Assembly: GCA_002321895.1 (NCBI GenBank)
Contig: DCMZ01000017.1
Span: 186,001 to 250,000, forward strand
Direction: 5' to 3'
DNA length: 64,000 bases
DNA from: Bdellovibrionaceae bacterium UBA1609
GTDB taxonomy: Bacteria; Bdellovibrionota; Bdellovibrionia; Bdellovibrionales; UBA1609
In this document: piece after piece, positions 36,197 through 45,735 of the stretch
Layout: each line of letters starts with the position of its first letter
How positions within the stretch are numbered: position 1 is the stretch's first letter
The notes under the pieces: generated by a model
Told to the model about the DNA's origin: nothing
The model's database searches: none
The model's input: only the letters and a program-made list of their open reading frames with translations
Made by a program: the position numbers and the translations under genes

Positions 36197-37420
36197 CTAA
36201 GAGACCACCCAAGTTTTTAAACTGGTCTTGAGCGAGGCAATGGAATCCGCCAGCTCACCGGCATCGCCCGATTCCACATCAATGGCCAAATATCCAATTT
36301 CGGGATCGGTAGAAAGCTGTTGAGCTTTAATGTTCACTCCACCAGAGGAAACCATCGAGTTGATTTCAGATAAAACACCTGGAATATTTTTGTGAACATT
36401 CAATATTCGTATAGAGTCATTAATGGTTCCCAGCTCCAATTGTGGGAAATTAACAGCTCCCGTTGTTGTTCCCAGCTTCAAGAATCGAGTGAGACTTTCA
36501 GCGACTTCCATTCCAATGGCCTCTTGGGCTTCTTCCGTAGAACCACCAATATGCGGTGTTAAAATGACGTTACCAATATTCTGCAACTCCGATTGGAATT
36601 GATCCGCATTACTTTTTGGCTCCACAGGAAAAACATCTATAGCCGCTCCTGCCAAGTGCCCCTCTTGTAATGCCGCCTTAAGAGCACCAATATCTACAAC
36701 AGTACCTCTACTGGCATTAATCAAATAGCTCCCTTTTTTCATCTGCTTCAGCTGTTCCGAACGAATCATATTTTTGGTTTCTGGAGTTTCGGGCACATGC
36801 AAAGTTATAAAGTCACTCACGTTCATCAAATCTGCCAGAGAGTCAACGGATTCAGCATTCCCTAGTGGAAGCTTTTTAATGACATCGTAATAAAGCACCC
36901 TCATACCCATGGCTTCAGCCAAAACACTCACTTGTGTTCCAATATGACCATAACCAACAATACCTATCGTCTTGTTTCTTACTTCGTTAGATCCCACCGC
37001 GGACTTACTCCACTCTCCCCTATGAGCTTTCATAGATCGCTCCACTAACTGACGTGAGAGAGATATACATTCGGCGATAACTAACTCTGCAACACTTCGA
37101 GTGTTTGAATAGGGAGCATTAAAAACGGGAACAGCCGTTTGGTTAGCCTCAATGATGTCTACCTGATTGATTCCAACACTAAAACATCCCGCTGCCCGCA
37201 AATGTGGTGAGGCCTTTAGCACTTTCTCTGTGAGCTTTGTTTTAGAACGTATGCCAAGGACTGAATAGGACTTAAGAGTTTCTATCAATTCCTCTTCAGC
37301 CAAAGCTCGATCCAGCAATTCCACTTGAAAACCTTCAGAGAGAAGCCTTTCTCGAGCTACAGTATGGATATTCTCTAGTAACAAAACTTTAATATTTTGG
37401 GGGTCAAACGTGGTTTTCAT
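36197..37420 (-). CDS. serA: D-3-phosphoglycerate dehydrogenase
   Basis: SerA oxidises 3-phosphoglycerate, the first step of serine synthesis. From ATG 37420 (AAGGA 7 bases upstream) it is 407 residues, the size of E. coli SerA (410); the longer frame from 37489 lacks a ribosome site. The NAD-binding GYGHIGTQV lies near residue 155, the catalytic residues in RGTVVDIGAL and TPHIGGSTEEAQ, and a C-terminal ACT domain after about 335 would bind serine. It is divergent from the sigma-54 activator. Confidence 0.93.
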   Translation of the reverse strand: MKTTFDPQNIKVLLLENIHTVARERLLSEGFQVELLDRALAEEELIETLKSYSVLGIRSKTKLTEKVLKASPHLRAAGCFSVGINQVDIIEANQTAVPVFNAPYSNTRSVAELVIAECISLSRQLVERSMKAHRGEWSKSAVGSNEVRNKTIGIVGYGHIGTQVSVLAEAMGMRVLYYDVIKKLPLGNAESVDSLADLMNVSDFITLHVPETPETKNMIRSEQLKQMKKGSYLINASRGTVVDIGALKAALQEGHLAGAAIDVFPVEPKSNADQFQSELQNIGNVILTPHIGGSTEEAQEAIGMEVAESLTRFLKLGTTTGAVNFPQLELGTINDSIRILNVHKNIPGVLSEINSMVSSGGVNIKAQQLSTDPEIGYLAIDVESGDAGELADSIASLKTSLKTWVVS

Positions 37421-37589
37421 GAAACATCCTTTGGAGAGGCCCATTGTAGTCAATGGAATCCCAATTGAACACTGTAAATTCCTCTCCATCGCCTACATGA
37501 GTCGAAAAAAGGGAACCTATAATTCCGAGGGCCGAGCTTGAACTCCCTTTGAGATACCGTTATCGTTTAGCTTTATAGACTATTTTTAT

Positions 37590-38960
37590 TTGAAGGTGAC
37601 ACCCTTGGATACGGCTTTGAATTTGTTGGTTGTAGATGACGAACAGATAATACTCGACTCAGTGGATTTAATGCTTCAAGCCCCATGGAAGGCGCGAGGC
37701 ATTACAAAACAATGCAATATCCCGAAGGATGAATCCTTTCATGCTGCCTTAATTGACATTCACCTTAGCGGTGAACTGGACGAATTTGAAGGTCTAGACC
37801 TAATTGCTGACCTTCATAAGCAAAATCCCACCATGGAGATCATAGCTATCAGCGGGGACCAGAGCCGCGAAGTTATGGAAAAATGTCTCGAGGCCGGCGC
37901 TACCCGTTTCCTAGAAAAGCCCCTGCGAGAGAAAGAAGTACTAATGACTCTCGAAAAAGTGGAAGCATTAGTTTTACTGCAGAATGCCAGACAAAGAGGG
38001 CAATGGAAATCCGGTGGCTGGATCGGTGAAAGTCCTTTTTCACAAAGTTTACGTAGAACTATCGCAGAGCTAAGAAGCGAGCCCGGCCCTATTCTCATTG
38101 AAGGAGAAACAGGAACGGGAAAAGAGGTAGTGGCTCAAATGTTTTTTGAGCAAACACCACACCATCCCATCGTAAAAGTGAATGCCGCCGCCATTCCAGA
38201 GCATCTTTTCGATAGTGAGTTTTTCGGACACACCAAAGGGGCTTTTACCGGTGCTCACAATAATAAAATAGGATTTGCCGAGGCCGCCCATGGCGGAACC
38301 CTATTCATTGACGAAATAGAGGCTCTCCACCCCAATCATCAGGCAAAACTGTTGCGATTTCTTGAATCCGGCGAAATCCAAAAAGTGGGATCCACTCAAA
38401 CCACAACGGTTCATGTACGCGTGATAGCCGCGACCAATTGCTCACTGCAAAAAATGGTTGATTCTGGAGAGTTTAGAGATGACCTCCTTTGGAGAATTTC
38501 GGGCCATAAAATAGAACTTCTGCCTTTAAGAGAGAGATTGGAAGACATGTCATTTCTGGTTGATCACTTTTTAAGCCTACACCCCGATAGACAAAAGACT
38601 TTAGAGCCGGATGCCTTACAAGTTCTTAAATTGCATCGATGGCCCGGGAATGTGCGAGAATTGAAAAAAGTGATCGATCAAGCGGTGTCTCGCGCACCTC
38701 TGCCCATTATTCGCGCAAAGGACCTAGATCCTTTAATTGACAGTGGAAAAACGTGGAAACTCCTAACGAAATCCACATCAAGTGTGGATAACTATTCAGT
38801 AGGATTAACACAGCTAGTTCAACAATTCGAGAAGCAGGTCATCGAAGACTGCTTAAATTCTTATCAAGATATAGGCAAGACCGGTGAAGTCCTTCAAGTT
38901 TCTCGATCGAATCTGTATAAGAAAATAAAAGACCACAATATTGAATGGAGCAAACAATGA
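37590..38960 (+). CDS. Sigma-54-dependent response regulator (NtrC type)
   Basis: A 456-residue activator: receiver domain at 1-130 with Asp56 in AALIDIHLSG, AAA+ ATPase at about 145-380 with Walker A GETGTGKE and the GAFTGA loop that contacts sigma-54, and a C-terminal Fis-type helix-turn-helix (EVLQVSRSNLYKKIK). Starts TTG at 37590, 37605 or GTG 37596 are all possible; the TTG at 37605 has GAAGGTG upstream. The kinase that phosphorylates it is not adjacent. It overlaps the CdsA-like gene by 4 bases, so it may report on or control membrane lipid synthesis. Confidence 0.9.
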   Translation: MKVTPLDTALNLLVVDDEQIILDSVDLMLQAPWKARGITKQCNIPKDESFHAALIDIHLSGELDEFEGLDLIADLHKQNPTMEIIAISGDQSREVMEKCLEAGATRFLEKPLREKEVLMTLEKVEALVLLQNARQRGQWKSGGWIGESPFSQSLRRTIAELRSEPGPILIEGETGTGKEVVAQMFFEQTPHHPIVKVNAAAIPEHLFDSEFFGHTKGAFTGAHNNKIGFAEAAHGGTLFIDEIEALHPNHQAKLLRFLESGEIQKVGSTQTTTVHVRVIAATNCSLQKMVDSGEFRDDLLWRISGHKIELLPLRERLEDMSFLVDHFLSLHPDRQKTLEPDALQVLKLHRWPGNVRELKKVIDQAVSRAPLPIIRAKDLDPLIDSGKTWKLLTKSTSSVDNYSVGLTQLVQQFEKQVIEDCLNSYQDIGKTGEVLQVSRSNLYKKIKDHNIEWSKQ

Positions 38961-39883
38961 TTGAAAATACTCTTTGGGGTCAAGAAATGTACCGAGAGAC
39001 GGCATTAGTGATTTTGATCTTTATTGCTCTCGTGTCCACTCCCTTTTATTTTTTGAAAAACAGGAGCACTCAGCATTTAGCCATTTGGGCCAGCTTCAAA
39101 AGTTGGTTTTTTTACGCTCCTGCTGTCTTCGTTTTATTCTCTTTCCCTAAACCCTGGCCCCTAATTTTTCTCACTTTGGCTTCTATATTTGCCAGTAAAA
39201 TCTTCTTCCAAATGGTTGGCATGTATCATCGCACTTGGTTTATCTGGATCACCTACTTCTTTCTTGTTCTGACTAGCTATATTGTCTATGCAGATTATGG
39301 CTGGGCCTATAATTTAATTCCTATGATATTTATGGGATGCCTTTGGTTTATCCCTCTACTGAGAAACTCGCCAAAGCACATGATTCAATACATTGCTCTA
39401 TCAACTATGGCTTTTATGTTTTTTGGGTGGTCCTTGCTACATCTCATTCGCATGTATGATCTGGAGAAAGGAATTTATATGGTTATCTATATCTATGTCC
39501 TTTCAGAAGTCGCAGAAAATTCAAACATTCTGTTCAACACCTTCTTTGGAAAAAGAAAGTTTTTTACCAATATTGCCAATTATGTCAGCCTCGAAGGGGT
39601 CGCTTTCTCTATCTTTTTTACCGTTCTAGTGGCGTGGGCTATGCGACATCTTCTTCCGGTAAGATCGGAGGCTTACTGGCTCTCAGCAGGACTGGTTTGC
39701 TCTATCATTGGACTCATCGGCAACCTAATTATTACTGTGGTACGAAGGGATTTAAAAATTAAACCTTCGGGGATATTTATTATCGGCCGCGGGGATATTG
39801 TCGACCGCTTAGATAAAATGATCTTTATTGCTCCCGTTTTCTTTTATATGTTTTTATATCTACAAACAGGATCACCTTTTTAG
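38957..39883 (+). CDS. Phosphatidate cytidylyltransferase-like membrane protein
   Basis: A 308-residue protein with eight or so membrane helices. Its C-terminal part GNLIITVVRRDLKIKPSG, then GRGDIVDRLDKMIF, follows the CdsA signature, in which the Asp of the DR pair is catalytic. CdsA makes CDP-diacylglycerol from CTP and phosphatidate. The usual K-D of the motif is altered (RRDLKIKPS), so substrate or activity may differ. I chose ATG 38957, overlapping the activator's stop (ATGA) with GGAG upstream. Followed 6 bases later by the PlsC-like gene, making a phospholipid pair. Confidence 0.7.
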   Translation: MIENTLWGQEMYRETALVILIFIALVSTPFYFLKNRSTQHLAIWASFKSWFFYAPAVFVLFSFPKPWPLIFLTLASIFASKIFFQMVGMYHRTWFIWITYFFLVLTSYIVYADYGWAYNLIPMIFMGCLWFIPLLRNSPKHMIQYIALSTMAFMFFGWSLLHLIRMYDLEKGIYMVIYIYVLSEVAENSNILFNTFFGKRKFFTNIANYVSLEGVAFSIFFTVLVAWAMRHLLPVRSEAYWLSAGLVCSIIGLIGNLIITVVRRDLKIKPSGIFIIGRGDIVDRLDKMIFIAPVFFYMFLYLQTGSPF

Positions 39884-39889
39884 AGGCAA

Positions 39890-40660
39890 ATGATGAAATG
39901 GGATTACGATAACGATCAATGGTATAACTTACCTGGATATTTGAAACATCTGCCGTTGTTTACTCGACAGTTTGATCTGACCAGCTATTTTTTTAGAATT
40001 CTATGGGCTATTTTTTTAAAACTGACCTTTAGGTTTTATATTAAACTCACAGTAAAAGGAGATATTCATAAAATCTATAGGGAAAACCCCCGCCTTCTCA
40101 TTATATCCAATCATGCCAGCCATATAGATGCCGTATCCATTGCTGCAGCTATTCCTTTTAAGTATTGGGGCGATTTGTTTATCGCTGCTGCAAAGGACTA
40201 CTGGTTTAAAAATCCCATTTTTACTTTCTTCTCCAAACATTGTCTTGGAGCGGTACCTATTGATCGTAAGGACCGCACCAGTGAAGCTGTAAAACTATGC
40301 TTACAATTACTCAAGGGGCTAGATAGAATTTGGATGATTCTTTTTCCGGAAGGAAGTCGTTCAAAAGACGGATACATTCAGCGCTTCAAAAAGGGCGTAA
40401 GTATATTTTCTCAAAAATCCAACACCCCCATTTTATTTCTATACTTGGAAGGAAACAAAGATCTAATGCCTAAAGGAGGTTTTCCGCGACCTGGAAAACT
40501 TGTCATTCATGTAGGCCCCATTCAACCACCGGCTCCTATCGAGGAGGTGGATAAAAACTACAAGGAATGGGTTACAAAGATAAACCCTGAAGCCTACGGC
40601 CCATTAGTGGGAGATCCCGATGATTCTGAAGACCTTAGTTACGAGACGAATCTCGATTAA
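39890..40660 (+). CDS. Acyltransferase, PlsC family
   Basis: A 256-residue PlsC-superfamily acyltransferase, with NHASHID (HX4D) near residue 79 and LFPEGSRSKDG near 148, a hydrophobic N-terminal helix (about 32-50) and a positively charged face around RFKKGVSIF. The family uses acyl-CoA or acyl-ACP to acylate lyso-phosphatidate or related lipids. Together with the CdsA-like gene just upstream it may provide phosphatidate for CDP-lipid formation. Its C-terminus is acidic (PDDSEDLSYETNLD). It ends in an overlap of 26 bases with the convergent secreted-protein gene. Confidence 0.8.
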   Translation: MMKWDYDNDQWYNLPGYLKHLPLFTRQFDLTSYFFRILWAIFLKLTFRFYIKLTVKGDIHKIYRENPRLLIISNHASHIDAVSIAAAIPFKYWGDLFIAAAKDYWFKNPIFTFFSKHCLGAVPIDRKDRTSEAVKLCLQLLKGLDRIWMILFPEGSRSKDGYIQRFKKGVSIFSQKSNTPILFLYLEGNKDLMPKGGFPRPGKLVIHVGPIQPPAPIEEVDKNYKEWVTKINPEAYGPLVGDPDDSEDLSYETNLD

Positions 40661-41096
40661 AGGTTTCTCTGAGAGTTTGACTAAATCCGGATTCATAAAT
40701 CAGATTATCTTCATATCGAAGACTATGTGAACCCAACTCATCAACTCGGATTTCCCTTTGAGAATGCTCTAATGGGATATTCATGTGCAGTGTTGTCCCT
40801 AAAAGGGTTCCTACACGCTCTCCATTGTGGAACAACCGCTCATTGACCCTTTGAATTATAAGTTCCTCAAAGTGTACTTCCGGCCCGGTGCACCTCAGTT
40901 GGTATCTAGAAAATATCACTCGCTTGCGCAGCACCCGTAAATCGAAGCCAAAGGAGCGGCATTGAGTTCGTCTGCGGTGGCCATCGCTCCAAGTGAAAAC
41001 CGTTGTAGGTGCTTCCCATCCACCCGACATACCCGCCATGGCTGGCCGATAAAACAAAGAGGAAAGAATTGACACTAAAACTGCAAATCTAAACAT
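40635..41096 (-). CDS. Secreted protein of unknown function
   Basis: A 153-residue protein with a signal peptide (MFRFAVLVSILSSLFYRPAMA) cleaved after Ala near residue 21, followed by a basic, two-Cys mature domain (QCRSFGF and LRCTGPE). I recognise no family. The start is ATG 41096, behind a GAGAGGCGG site; the longer frame from 41117 adds only polar residues. It overlaps the convergent PlsC-like gene by 26 bases and points away from korA. Confidence 0.6.
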   Translation of the reverse strand: MFRFAVLVSILSSLFYRPAMAGMSGGWEAPTTVFTWSDGHRRRTQCRSFGFDLRVLRKRVIFSRYQLRCTGPEVHFEELIIQRVNERLFHNGERVGTLLGTTLHMNIPLEHSQREIRVDELGSHSLRYEDNLIYESGFSQTLRETFNRDSSRN

Positions 41097-41168
41097 GGAA
41101 CCGCCTCTCCCCTCCATTGCACGACAAAGGAAGTAGGCTCGTCAAGTCAAAGCACTAGAACTAGGCAA

Positions 41169-41198
41169 TTGCATGTGACCCAACCACCCAATTATGCT
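41169..41198 (+). promoter_or_regulatory. Promoter candidate for korAB
   Basis: TTGCAT, an 18-base spacer and TATGCT lie about 45 bases before korA. Both boxes match sigma-70 consensus at four or five positions of six. Confidence 0.3.
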
Positions 41199-41242
41199 AA
41201 TTAGAAGACTAGTATTAGCCCAAAACAAAGAGGCCCTTGAAA

Positions 41243-43042
41243 ATGATCAAGAAAGAAAATGATTTTGTTATTCACGTTGCAACGGTAAATGGTAGTGGAA
41301 GTCAGTCCTCCAACTCTGTTCTGGTTAAATCCCTATTTAGAATGGGTCTCGGCGTATCCGGGAAAAACATGTTTCCGAGTAATATCGCTGGTCTTCCCAC
41401 TTGGTTTACCATTCGAATTAGCGAAAAGAGATATGCCGGAAGAAATTCCAACAACCATTTGGTCGTCGCAATGAATCCGTCCACGGTGAAACAAGATATC
41501 GATTCTGTCGCCAATGAAGGTTACTTTATATACAACTCGGACATGAAGTTTGATAGCGCGCTACTCAGAGATGATGTTACAAATGTGGGAATTTCGTATC
41601 GAAGCCTTATAAAAGGTGTTACGGATTCGGTTAAGCTTAAAAAACTTTTAGTTAATATGATTTATGCCGGCGTAGTTGCAGAGCTCATTGGTATTCCCGA
41701 AGATGTCATTGAAACGGTCGTCACCGATCAATTTAGCAGTAAACCCGGAGTGGTAGAATCCAACTTGAAAGCGATCGCAACTGGGAGAGAGTACGCCAAG
41801 GAAAACCTTGAACCCAATAATTTTGGCCTTAAAGTGAAGCCCATTGATAACGGCAATGAGGGTAAAATTCTTATTGATGGAAATACGGCCACAGCCTTAG
41901 GTTTTATGTACGGTGGTTGTACATTTCTCTCTTGGTATCCCATAACACCCAGTAGCTCCATTACTGAAAATTTTGAGTTCTATGCTAAGAAATTTAGACA
42001 AGACGAGAGTGGCGCAAATACATTTGCTGTCGTTCAGGCGGAAGACGAACTCTCCGCTATTTCCATGGTCATTGGTGCTGGCTGGACAGGAGCCCGTGCC
42101 GCCACCTGTACATCCGGTCCTGGATTATCACTTATGGCCGAAGCCGCCGGATTGAGTTACTTTGCCGAAGTGCCCGCCGTAATATGGAATGTTCAACGGG
42201 GTGGACCATCAACGGGATTACCTACCCGGACTCAACAAGGGGATTTGCTCTCCTCTGTTTATTTAAGTCATGGCGATACAGAACATGTGGTTCTACTTCC
42301 TACGGGACCCGAAGAATGTTTTGAGTTCGGTCAAACTTGTTTTGATGTGGCAGAAAGTCTACAAACATTGGTGGTTGTTCTTAGCGACTTAGATACGGGA
42401 ATGAACCTTTGGATTTCAGATGAGCTCAAACCGTCTAGCCAATCCTTTCAAAGAGGAAAGGTGTTGCGAGAAGAAGATCTTAAAAACCGAGATTCATTTG
42501 AACGTTATGGCGATGTTGATGGTGATGCCATCCCATATCGAACTTTGCCTGGCACCCATCACCCATTAGCTGGGTATTTTACAAGAGGGACTGGCCACAA
42601 ACCGGACGCTGGCTACTCGGAAGACAACGAGGTTTACCGCGACTTGCAGTTGCGATTAAAAAGAAAGCGAATTTCTGCAAAAGAATATTTACCTCAACCT
42701 GTGATAGACAGTCGGCCCAATGCTAAGATCGGGATTATTGCCTACGGCTCAACGGATGCCGCCATCCCGGAATTAAGAGACTCCCTCGCTACCGAAGGTG
42801 TTGAAACCAACTACTTAAGAGTGAGAGCCTTTCCATTTGATGACTCGATTGAGAAATTCATTGAGGATAATGACACAGTTTATGTGGTTGAACAAAACCG
42901 TGATGGACAACTCCATCACTTAATACAAAAAGAGTGGCCTCACTATTACTCCAAACTCAAATCCATATGCCAATTTGATGGCCTTCCACTAGAGGCAAAG
43001 TTTATCCAAAACCAAGTTATGAATTTTCAAGGAGCGAGATAA
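41243..43042 (+). CDS. korA: 2-oxoacid:ferredoxin oxidoreductase, fused gamma-alpha subunit
   Basis: A 599-residue KorA-type subunit. Residues 1 to about 190 are the gamma domain (VIHVATVNGSGSQSS) and the rest the alpha domain with YPITPSSSITE near 233 and QAEDELSAISMVIGA. The complex decarboxylates a 2-oxoacid, probably 2-oxoglutarate, with thiamine diphosphate and reduces ferredoxin. Gamma-alpha fusion is the common form of two-subunit KGOR. ATG 41243 has AAAGAGG 8 bases upstream. It shares one base with the korB start (ATAATGG), so the two are coupled. Pyruvate as substrate cannot be excluded. Confidence 0.88.
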   Translation: MIKKENDFVIHVATVNGSGSQSSNSVLVKSLFRMGLGVSGKNMFPSNIAGLPTWFTIRISEKRYAGRNSNNHLVVAMNPSTVKQDIDSVANEGYFIYNSDMKFDSALLRDDVTNVGISYRSLIKGVTDSVKLKKLLVNMIYAGVVAELIGIPEDVIETVVTDQFSSKPGVVESNLKAIATGREYAKENLEPNNFGLKVKPIDNGNEGKILIDGNTATALGFMYGGCTFLSWYPITPSSSITENFEFYAKKFRQDESGANTFAVVQAEDELSAISMVIGAGWTGARAATCTSGPGLSLMAEAAGLSYFAEVPAVIWNVQRGGPSTGLPTRTQQGDLLSSVYLSHGDTEHVVLLPTGPEECFEFGQTCFDVAESLQTLVVVLSDLDTGMNLWISDELKPSSQSFQRGKVLREEDLKNRDSFERYGDVDGDAIPYRTLPGTHHPLAGYFTRGTGHKPDAGYSEDNEVYRDLQLRLKRKRISAKEYLPQPVIDSRPNAKIGIIAYGSTDAAIPELRDSLATEGVETNYLRVRAFPFDDSIEKFIEDNDTVYVVEQNRDGQLHHLIQKEWPHYYSKLKSICQFDGLPLEAKFIQNQVMNFQGAR

Positions 43043-44061
43043 TGGCTGGCGAGAACACACAAGGTCTCACTAAAAAAGATTACATGGGTGCCAAGTCTAC
43101 ACTATGTACTGGATGTGGCCATGATTCCATTACGAGTAATATTGTAAACGCGTTGTTTTTGGCGAATGTAAATCCCTATGATGTTGCTAAGCTCAGTGGC
43201 ATTGGCTGTTCTGCAAAGACAACAAACTACTTTCTGAACAGTAGCCATGGCTTTAATGCCATCCACGGCCGCATGGCACCATTGGCAACAGGAGTGAAGG
43301 TCGCCCATAGTGGACTTACCGCCCTTGGTGTTTCAGGAGATGGCGACACTGCATCTATTGGCTTTGGAGGGTTTGCACATTTACTTCGTCGAAACCTTCC
43401 CATGACTTACATCGTTGAAAACAATGGAGTGTATGGACTTACAAAGGGTCAGTTTTCTGCAACGGCAGATAAAGGCACACGCCACAAAGATGGTACAGAG
43501 AATCCGTTTGAAACCATTGATATTTGCTCCTTAGCCATTGATTTAGGATGTAGTTTTGTAGCTCGAAGCTTTAGCGGAGATAACAAACAACTGACCGCTC
43601 TACTTATGGCCGCTATGAAACATCATGGTACCGCGGTAATAGATATCATTTCCCCATGTATTACTTTTGCAAACAATGAGGGCTCCACTCGTTCGTTTAG
43701 TGCGGTGAAAGAAAATTTGAATCCCTTAAACAAAATCGATGTCATTCAACCGCAAGAGGACATCAAAGTGGATTATGATCCCGGCACCTCTCGGGAAGTG
43801 GAATTGCCAGATGGTAGTAAGATCATATTGTCTAAAATTGATGAGGATCACGATCCGTCGAACCGATTAGATGCCATCACTAAGTTAGTCCATGCAAGAG
43901 AGAGCGGAAAGATACTCACCGGACTTTTTTACGTGAACGAAAGTCAAAAGACACTAATGGAGGAGTTAAATCTCACAAAGAAACCCTTGCGTGATTTAAA
44001 TGAGGAAGAGACTCGACCTTCGGAAAGTGTATTATCTGATATAATGCAGGACTTTAAGTAG
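43042..44061 (+). CDS. korB: 2-oxoacid:ferredoxin oxidoreductase, beta subunit
   Basis: A 339-residue beta subunit that binds thiamine diphosphate and a [4Fe-4S] cluster: STLCTGCGHDSI near residue 20 and GIGCSAKTTNY give the cluster cysteines, and GDGDTASIGFGG with ENNGVYGLTKGQ form the diphosphate and magnesium motif. HGRMAPLATGVK is typical of KorB. It is one operon with korA and provides the electron path to ferredoxin. A reverse reaction (CO2 fixation) is possible but nothing here supports it. Confidence 0.9.
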   Translation: MAGENTQGLTKKDYMGAKSTLCTGCGHDSITSNIVNALFLANVNPYDVAKLSGIGCSAKTTNYFLNSSHGFNAIHGRMAPLATGVKVAHSGLTALGVSGDGDTASIGFGGFAHLLRRNLPMTYIVENNGVYGLTKGQFSATADKGTRHKDGTENPFETIDICSLAIDLGCSFVARSFSGDNKQLTALLMAAMKHHGTAVIDIISPCITFANNEGSTRSFSAVKENLNPLNKIDVIQPQEDIKVDYDPGTSREVELPDGSKIILSKIDEDHDPSNRLDAITKLVHARESGKILTGLFYVNESQKTLMEELNLTKKPLRDLNEEETRPSESVLSDIMQDFK

Positions 44062-44099
44062 ATACTGCATATTAAAACTTTTTGTTAAACATGATGGTT

Positions 44100-44118
44100 T
44101 TAGGCAGTAATTGCCTAA
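44100..44118. repeat. Inverted repeat, weak terminator candidate
   Basis: TTAGGCA and TGCCTAA form a perfect 7-base stem around 5 bases, 39 bases after the korB stop. The T run after it is short, so termination is uncertain. Confidence 0.35.
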
Positions 44119-44213
44119 TTCCTTTGTCGCTAAAAACATCCACTCATACTGTCTGTCAACGGCACCATCTAAAATAGGGTTATCAACAAGAAAACTCCTA
44201 CAAGGTGGAACAT

Positions 44214-45530
44214 ATGAAGAAAACACTCGTGCTCATCGCAGGGGCTCTCCTCGTGAGCGGTCAAGTGTCGGCAAAAGATCTAATTGTGCGACTCCATGAA
44301 ACCTCAGACATAAAAGCGCTAACAACTTTTGGCGCAACAGAAACAATCATTAGCGATCTTAACGTTCACAAAATTTCAACGCTATCTCCAATGGATATAG
44401 AATTCGTCAAAAAAGAGTTTAAAAGAAACTCCAATATCAAGTGGGTTCAGGAAGACCACCCTGTTTCTGAAAGATCAACTCTTCCCAATGATCCCAACTT
44501 CGCGGCTCAATGGAGTTTAAACAATGACGATGATACCGATATCAATGCTCCCGAAGCCTGGGACTATGGTGTTGGCGGAAAAGACGGAAATGGCTCCGAC
44601 ATAGTTTTAGCCATAGTCGATGGCGGAGTGGATGCCTCCCATCAAAGTTTATCTGAAAACATGTGGACCAACACAGAAGAGATTGCCGACAACGGCATCG
44701 ACGATGATGGCAATGGGTACGTGGATGATGTGGGTGGTTGGAACGCCTACCGAAACAATAGTGAAGTCGGTGGTTCCCGTCATGGTACGCATGTTGCCGG
44801 AATTGCAGCGGCTCGTGGAGACGATGGCTTGCAGGTCACAGGTGTTAACTGGGACGCGAAGATTATGAATATCAAAGGATCTTCAGGAACCACTTCCATT
44901 GTGTTAAGAGCCTATGGTTACATATTAAAGCAAAAACAGATCTGGTTAGAATCTGGTGGTGAAAGAGGTGCTAACGTTGTGGTGACCAATTCCAGTTTCG
45001 GAGTGGACTATGCCAATTGCGAAAGCGGTAGCTATCCGGCGTGGAATGACATTTACAACGAGATGGGAGAGGCCGGTATTCTTTCGGCAGCGGCGACTAT
45101 TAATAATAGCATTAATGTGGACGAACGCGGAGATGTTCCTACCGGATGTTCAAGCCCCTACATCGTAGCAGTCACAAATACCACTGTTGATGGCGAAAAA
45201 TACAATCGGGCTGGATATGGTTTTAACAGTATTGATCTAGGTGCTCCGGGTACAGATGTCCTAAGCACTCTTCCCGGCAATAGCACAGGTACCTTAACTG
45301 GAACTTCTATGGCCACTCCTCATGTGGCTGGTGCTGTGGGCTTCCTACATAGTGTTGCTCCCCGTGGCTTTTTAGAGCTCTATGAAACCCATCCGGGTGA
45401 GGCTGCTCTGGCGTTGAAACAAATTCTATTAGAGACGGTAACTCCTCAAGAGGATTTGCGAGAGGTCACTCAATCAGGTGGCCGCCTCAATTTACATGCC
45501 GCCACAGAACGCATGATCAACAACTTCTAA
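44214..45530 (+). CDS. Secreted subtilisin-like serine protease
   Basis: A 438-residue S8 peptidase: signal peptide (MKKTLVLIAGALLVSGQVSA), an inhibitor-like propeptide to about residue 90, then the catalytic triad Asp135 in AIVDGGVD, His189 in HGTHVAG and Ser364 in GTSMATPHVAG. It has a Ca-binding DDDGNG stretch. It is likely exported and self-activating, suited to breaking down prey or environmental protein. The ATG at 44214 has AAGGTGG upstream. Its stop merges with the first AAAAGGTGCC unit of a repeat cluster. Confidence 0.93.
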   Translation: MKKTLVLIAGALLVSGQVSAKDLIVRLHETSDIKALTTFGATETIISDLNVHKISTLSPMDIEFVKKEFKRNSNIKWVQEDHPVSERSTLPNDPNFAAQWSLNNDDDTDINAPEAWDYGVGGKDGNGSDIVLAIVDGGVDASHQSLSENMWTNTEEIADNGIDDDGNGYVDDVGGWNAYRNNSEVGGSRHGTHVAGIAAARGDDGLQVTGVNWDAKIMNIKGSSGTTSIVLRAYGYILKQKQIWLESGGERGANVVVTNSSFGVDYANCESGSYPAWNDIYNEMGEAGILSAAATINNSINVDERGDVPTGCSSPYIVAVTNTTVDGEKYNRAGYGFNSIDLGAPGTDVLSTLPGNSTGTLTGTSMATPHVAGAVGFLHSVAPRGFLELYETHPGEAALALKQILLETVTPQEDLREVTQSGGRLNLHAATERMINNF

Positions 45531-45606
45531 AAGGTGCCTAAAAGGTGCCGGAGGTGCAGGCTTCGACGAGCCTAGCGAGGCGAGCAGGCGAAGCCTGGCG
45601 GCACCG
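45529..45606. repeat. REP-like element with double AAAAGGTGCC and a long hairpin
   Basis: Two direct copies of AAAAGGTGCC (45529-45538 and 45540-45549) lead into a hairpin in which GGTGCCG pairs with CGGCACC (45544-45605) and CAGGCTTCG with CGAAGCCTG. GC content is well above the neighbours. A related palindrome sits at 51032. Confidence 0.75.
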
Positions 45607-45619
45607 AACATCTCACCTA

Positions 45620-45668
45620 TTGGAGCCGTGCCGCGTAAAAAGAGCCACCCCAGAGGTGGCTTTTTTTA
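45620..45668. terminator. Bidirectional terminator in a repeated cassette
   Basis: AGCCACC and GGTGGCT form a stem flanked by A and T runs, between the convergent subtilase and secreted operon. The 20 bases before it (TTGGAGCCGTGCCGCGTAAA) recur identically at 51051. Confidence 0.8.
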
Positions 45669-45735
45669 TAGATTCAAATTCACAATTTAAAATCAAAAAC
45701 CCAAGAATTGGCTCTTCAACTATCCCGATCACTAC

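Noticed and set aside
41302..41514. Antisense frame within korA
   Set aside because: Shadow of a conserved coding region, with no independent support.
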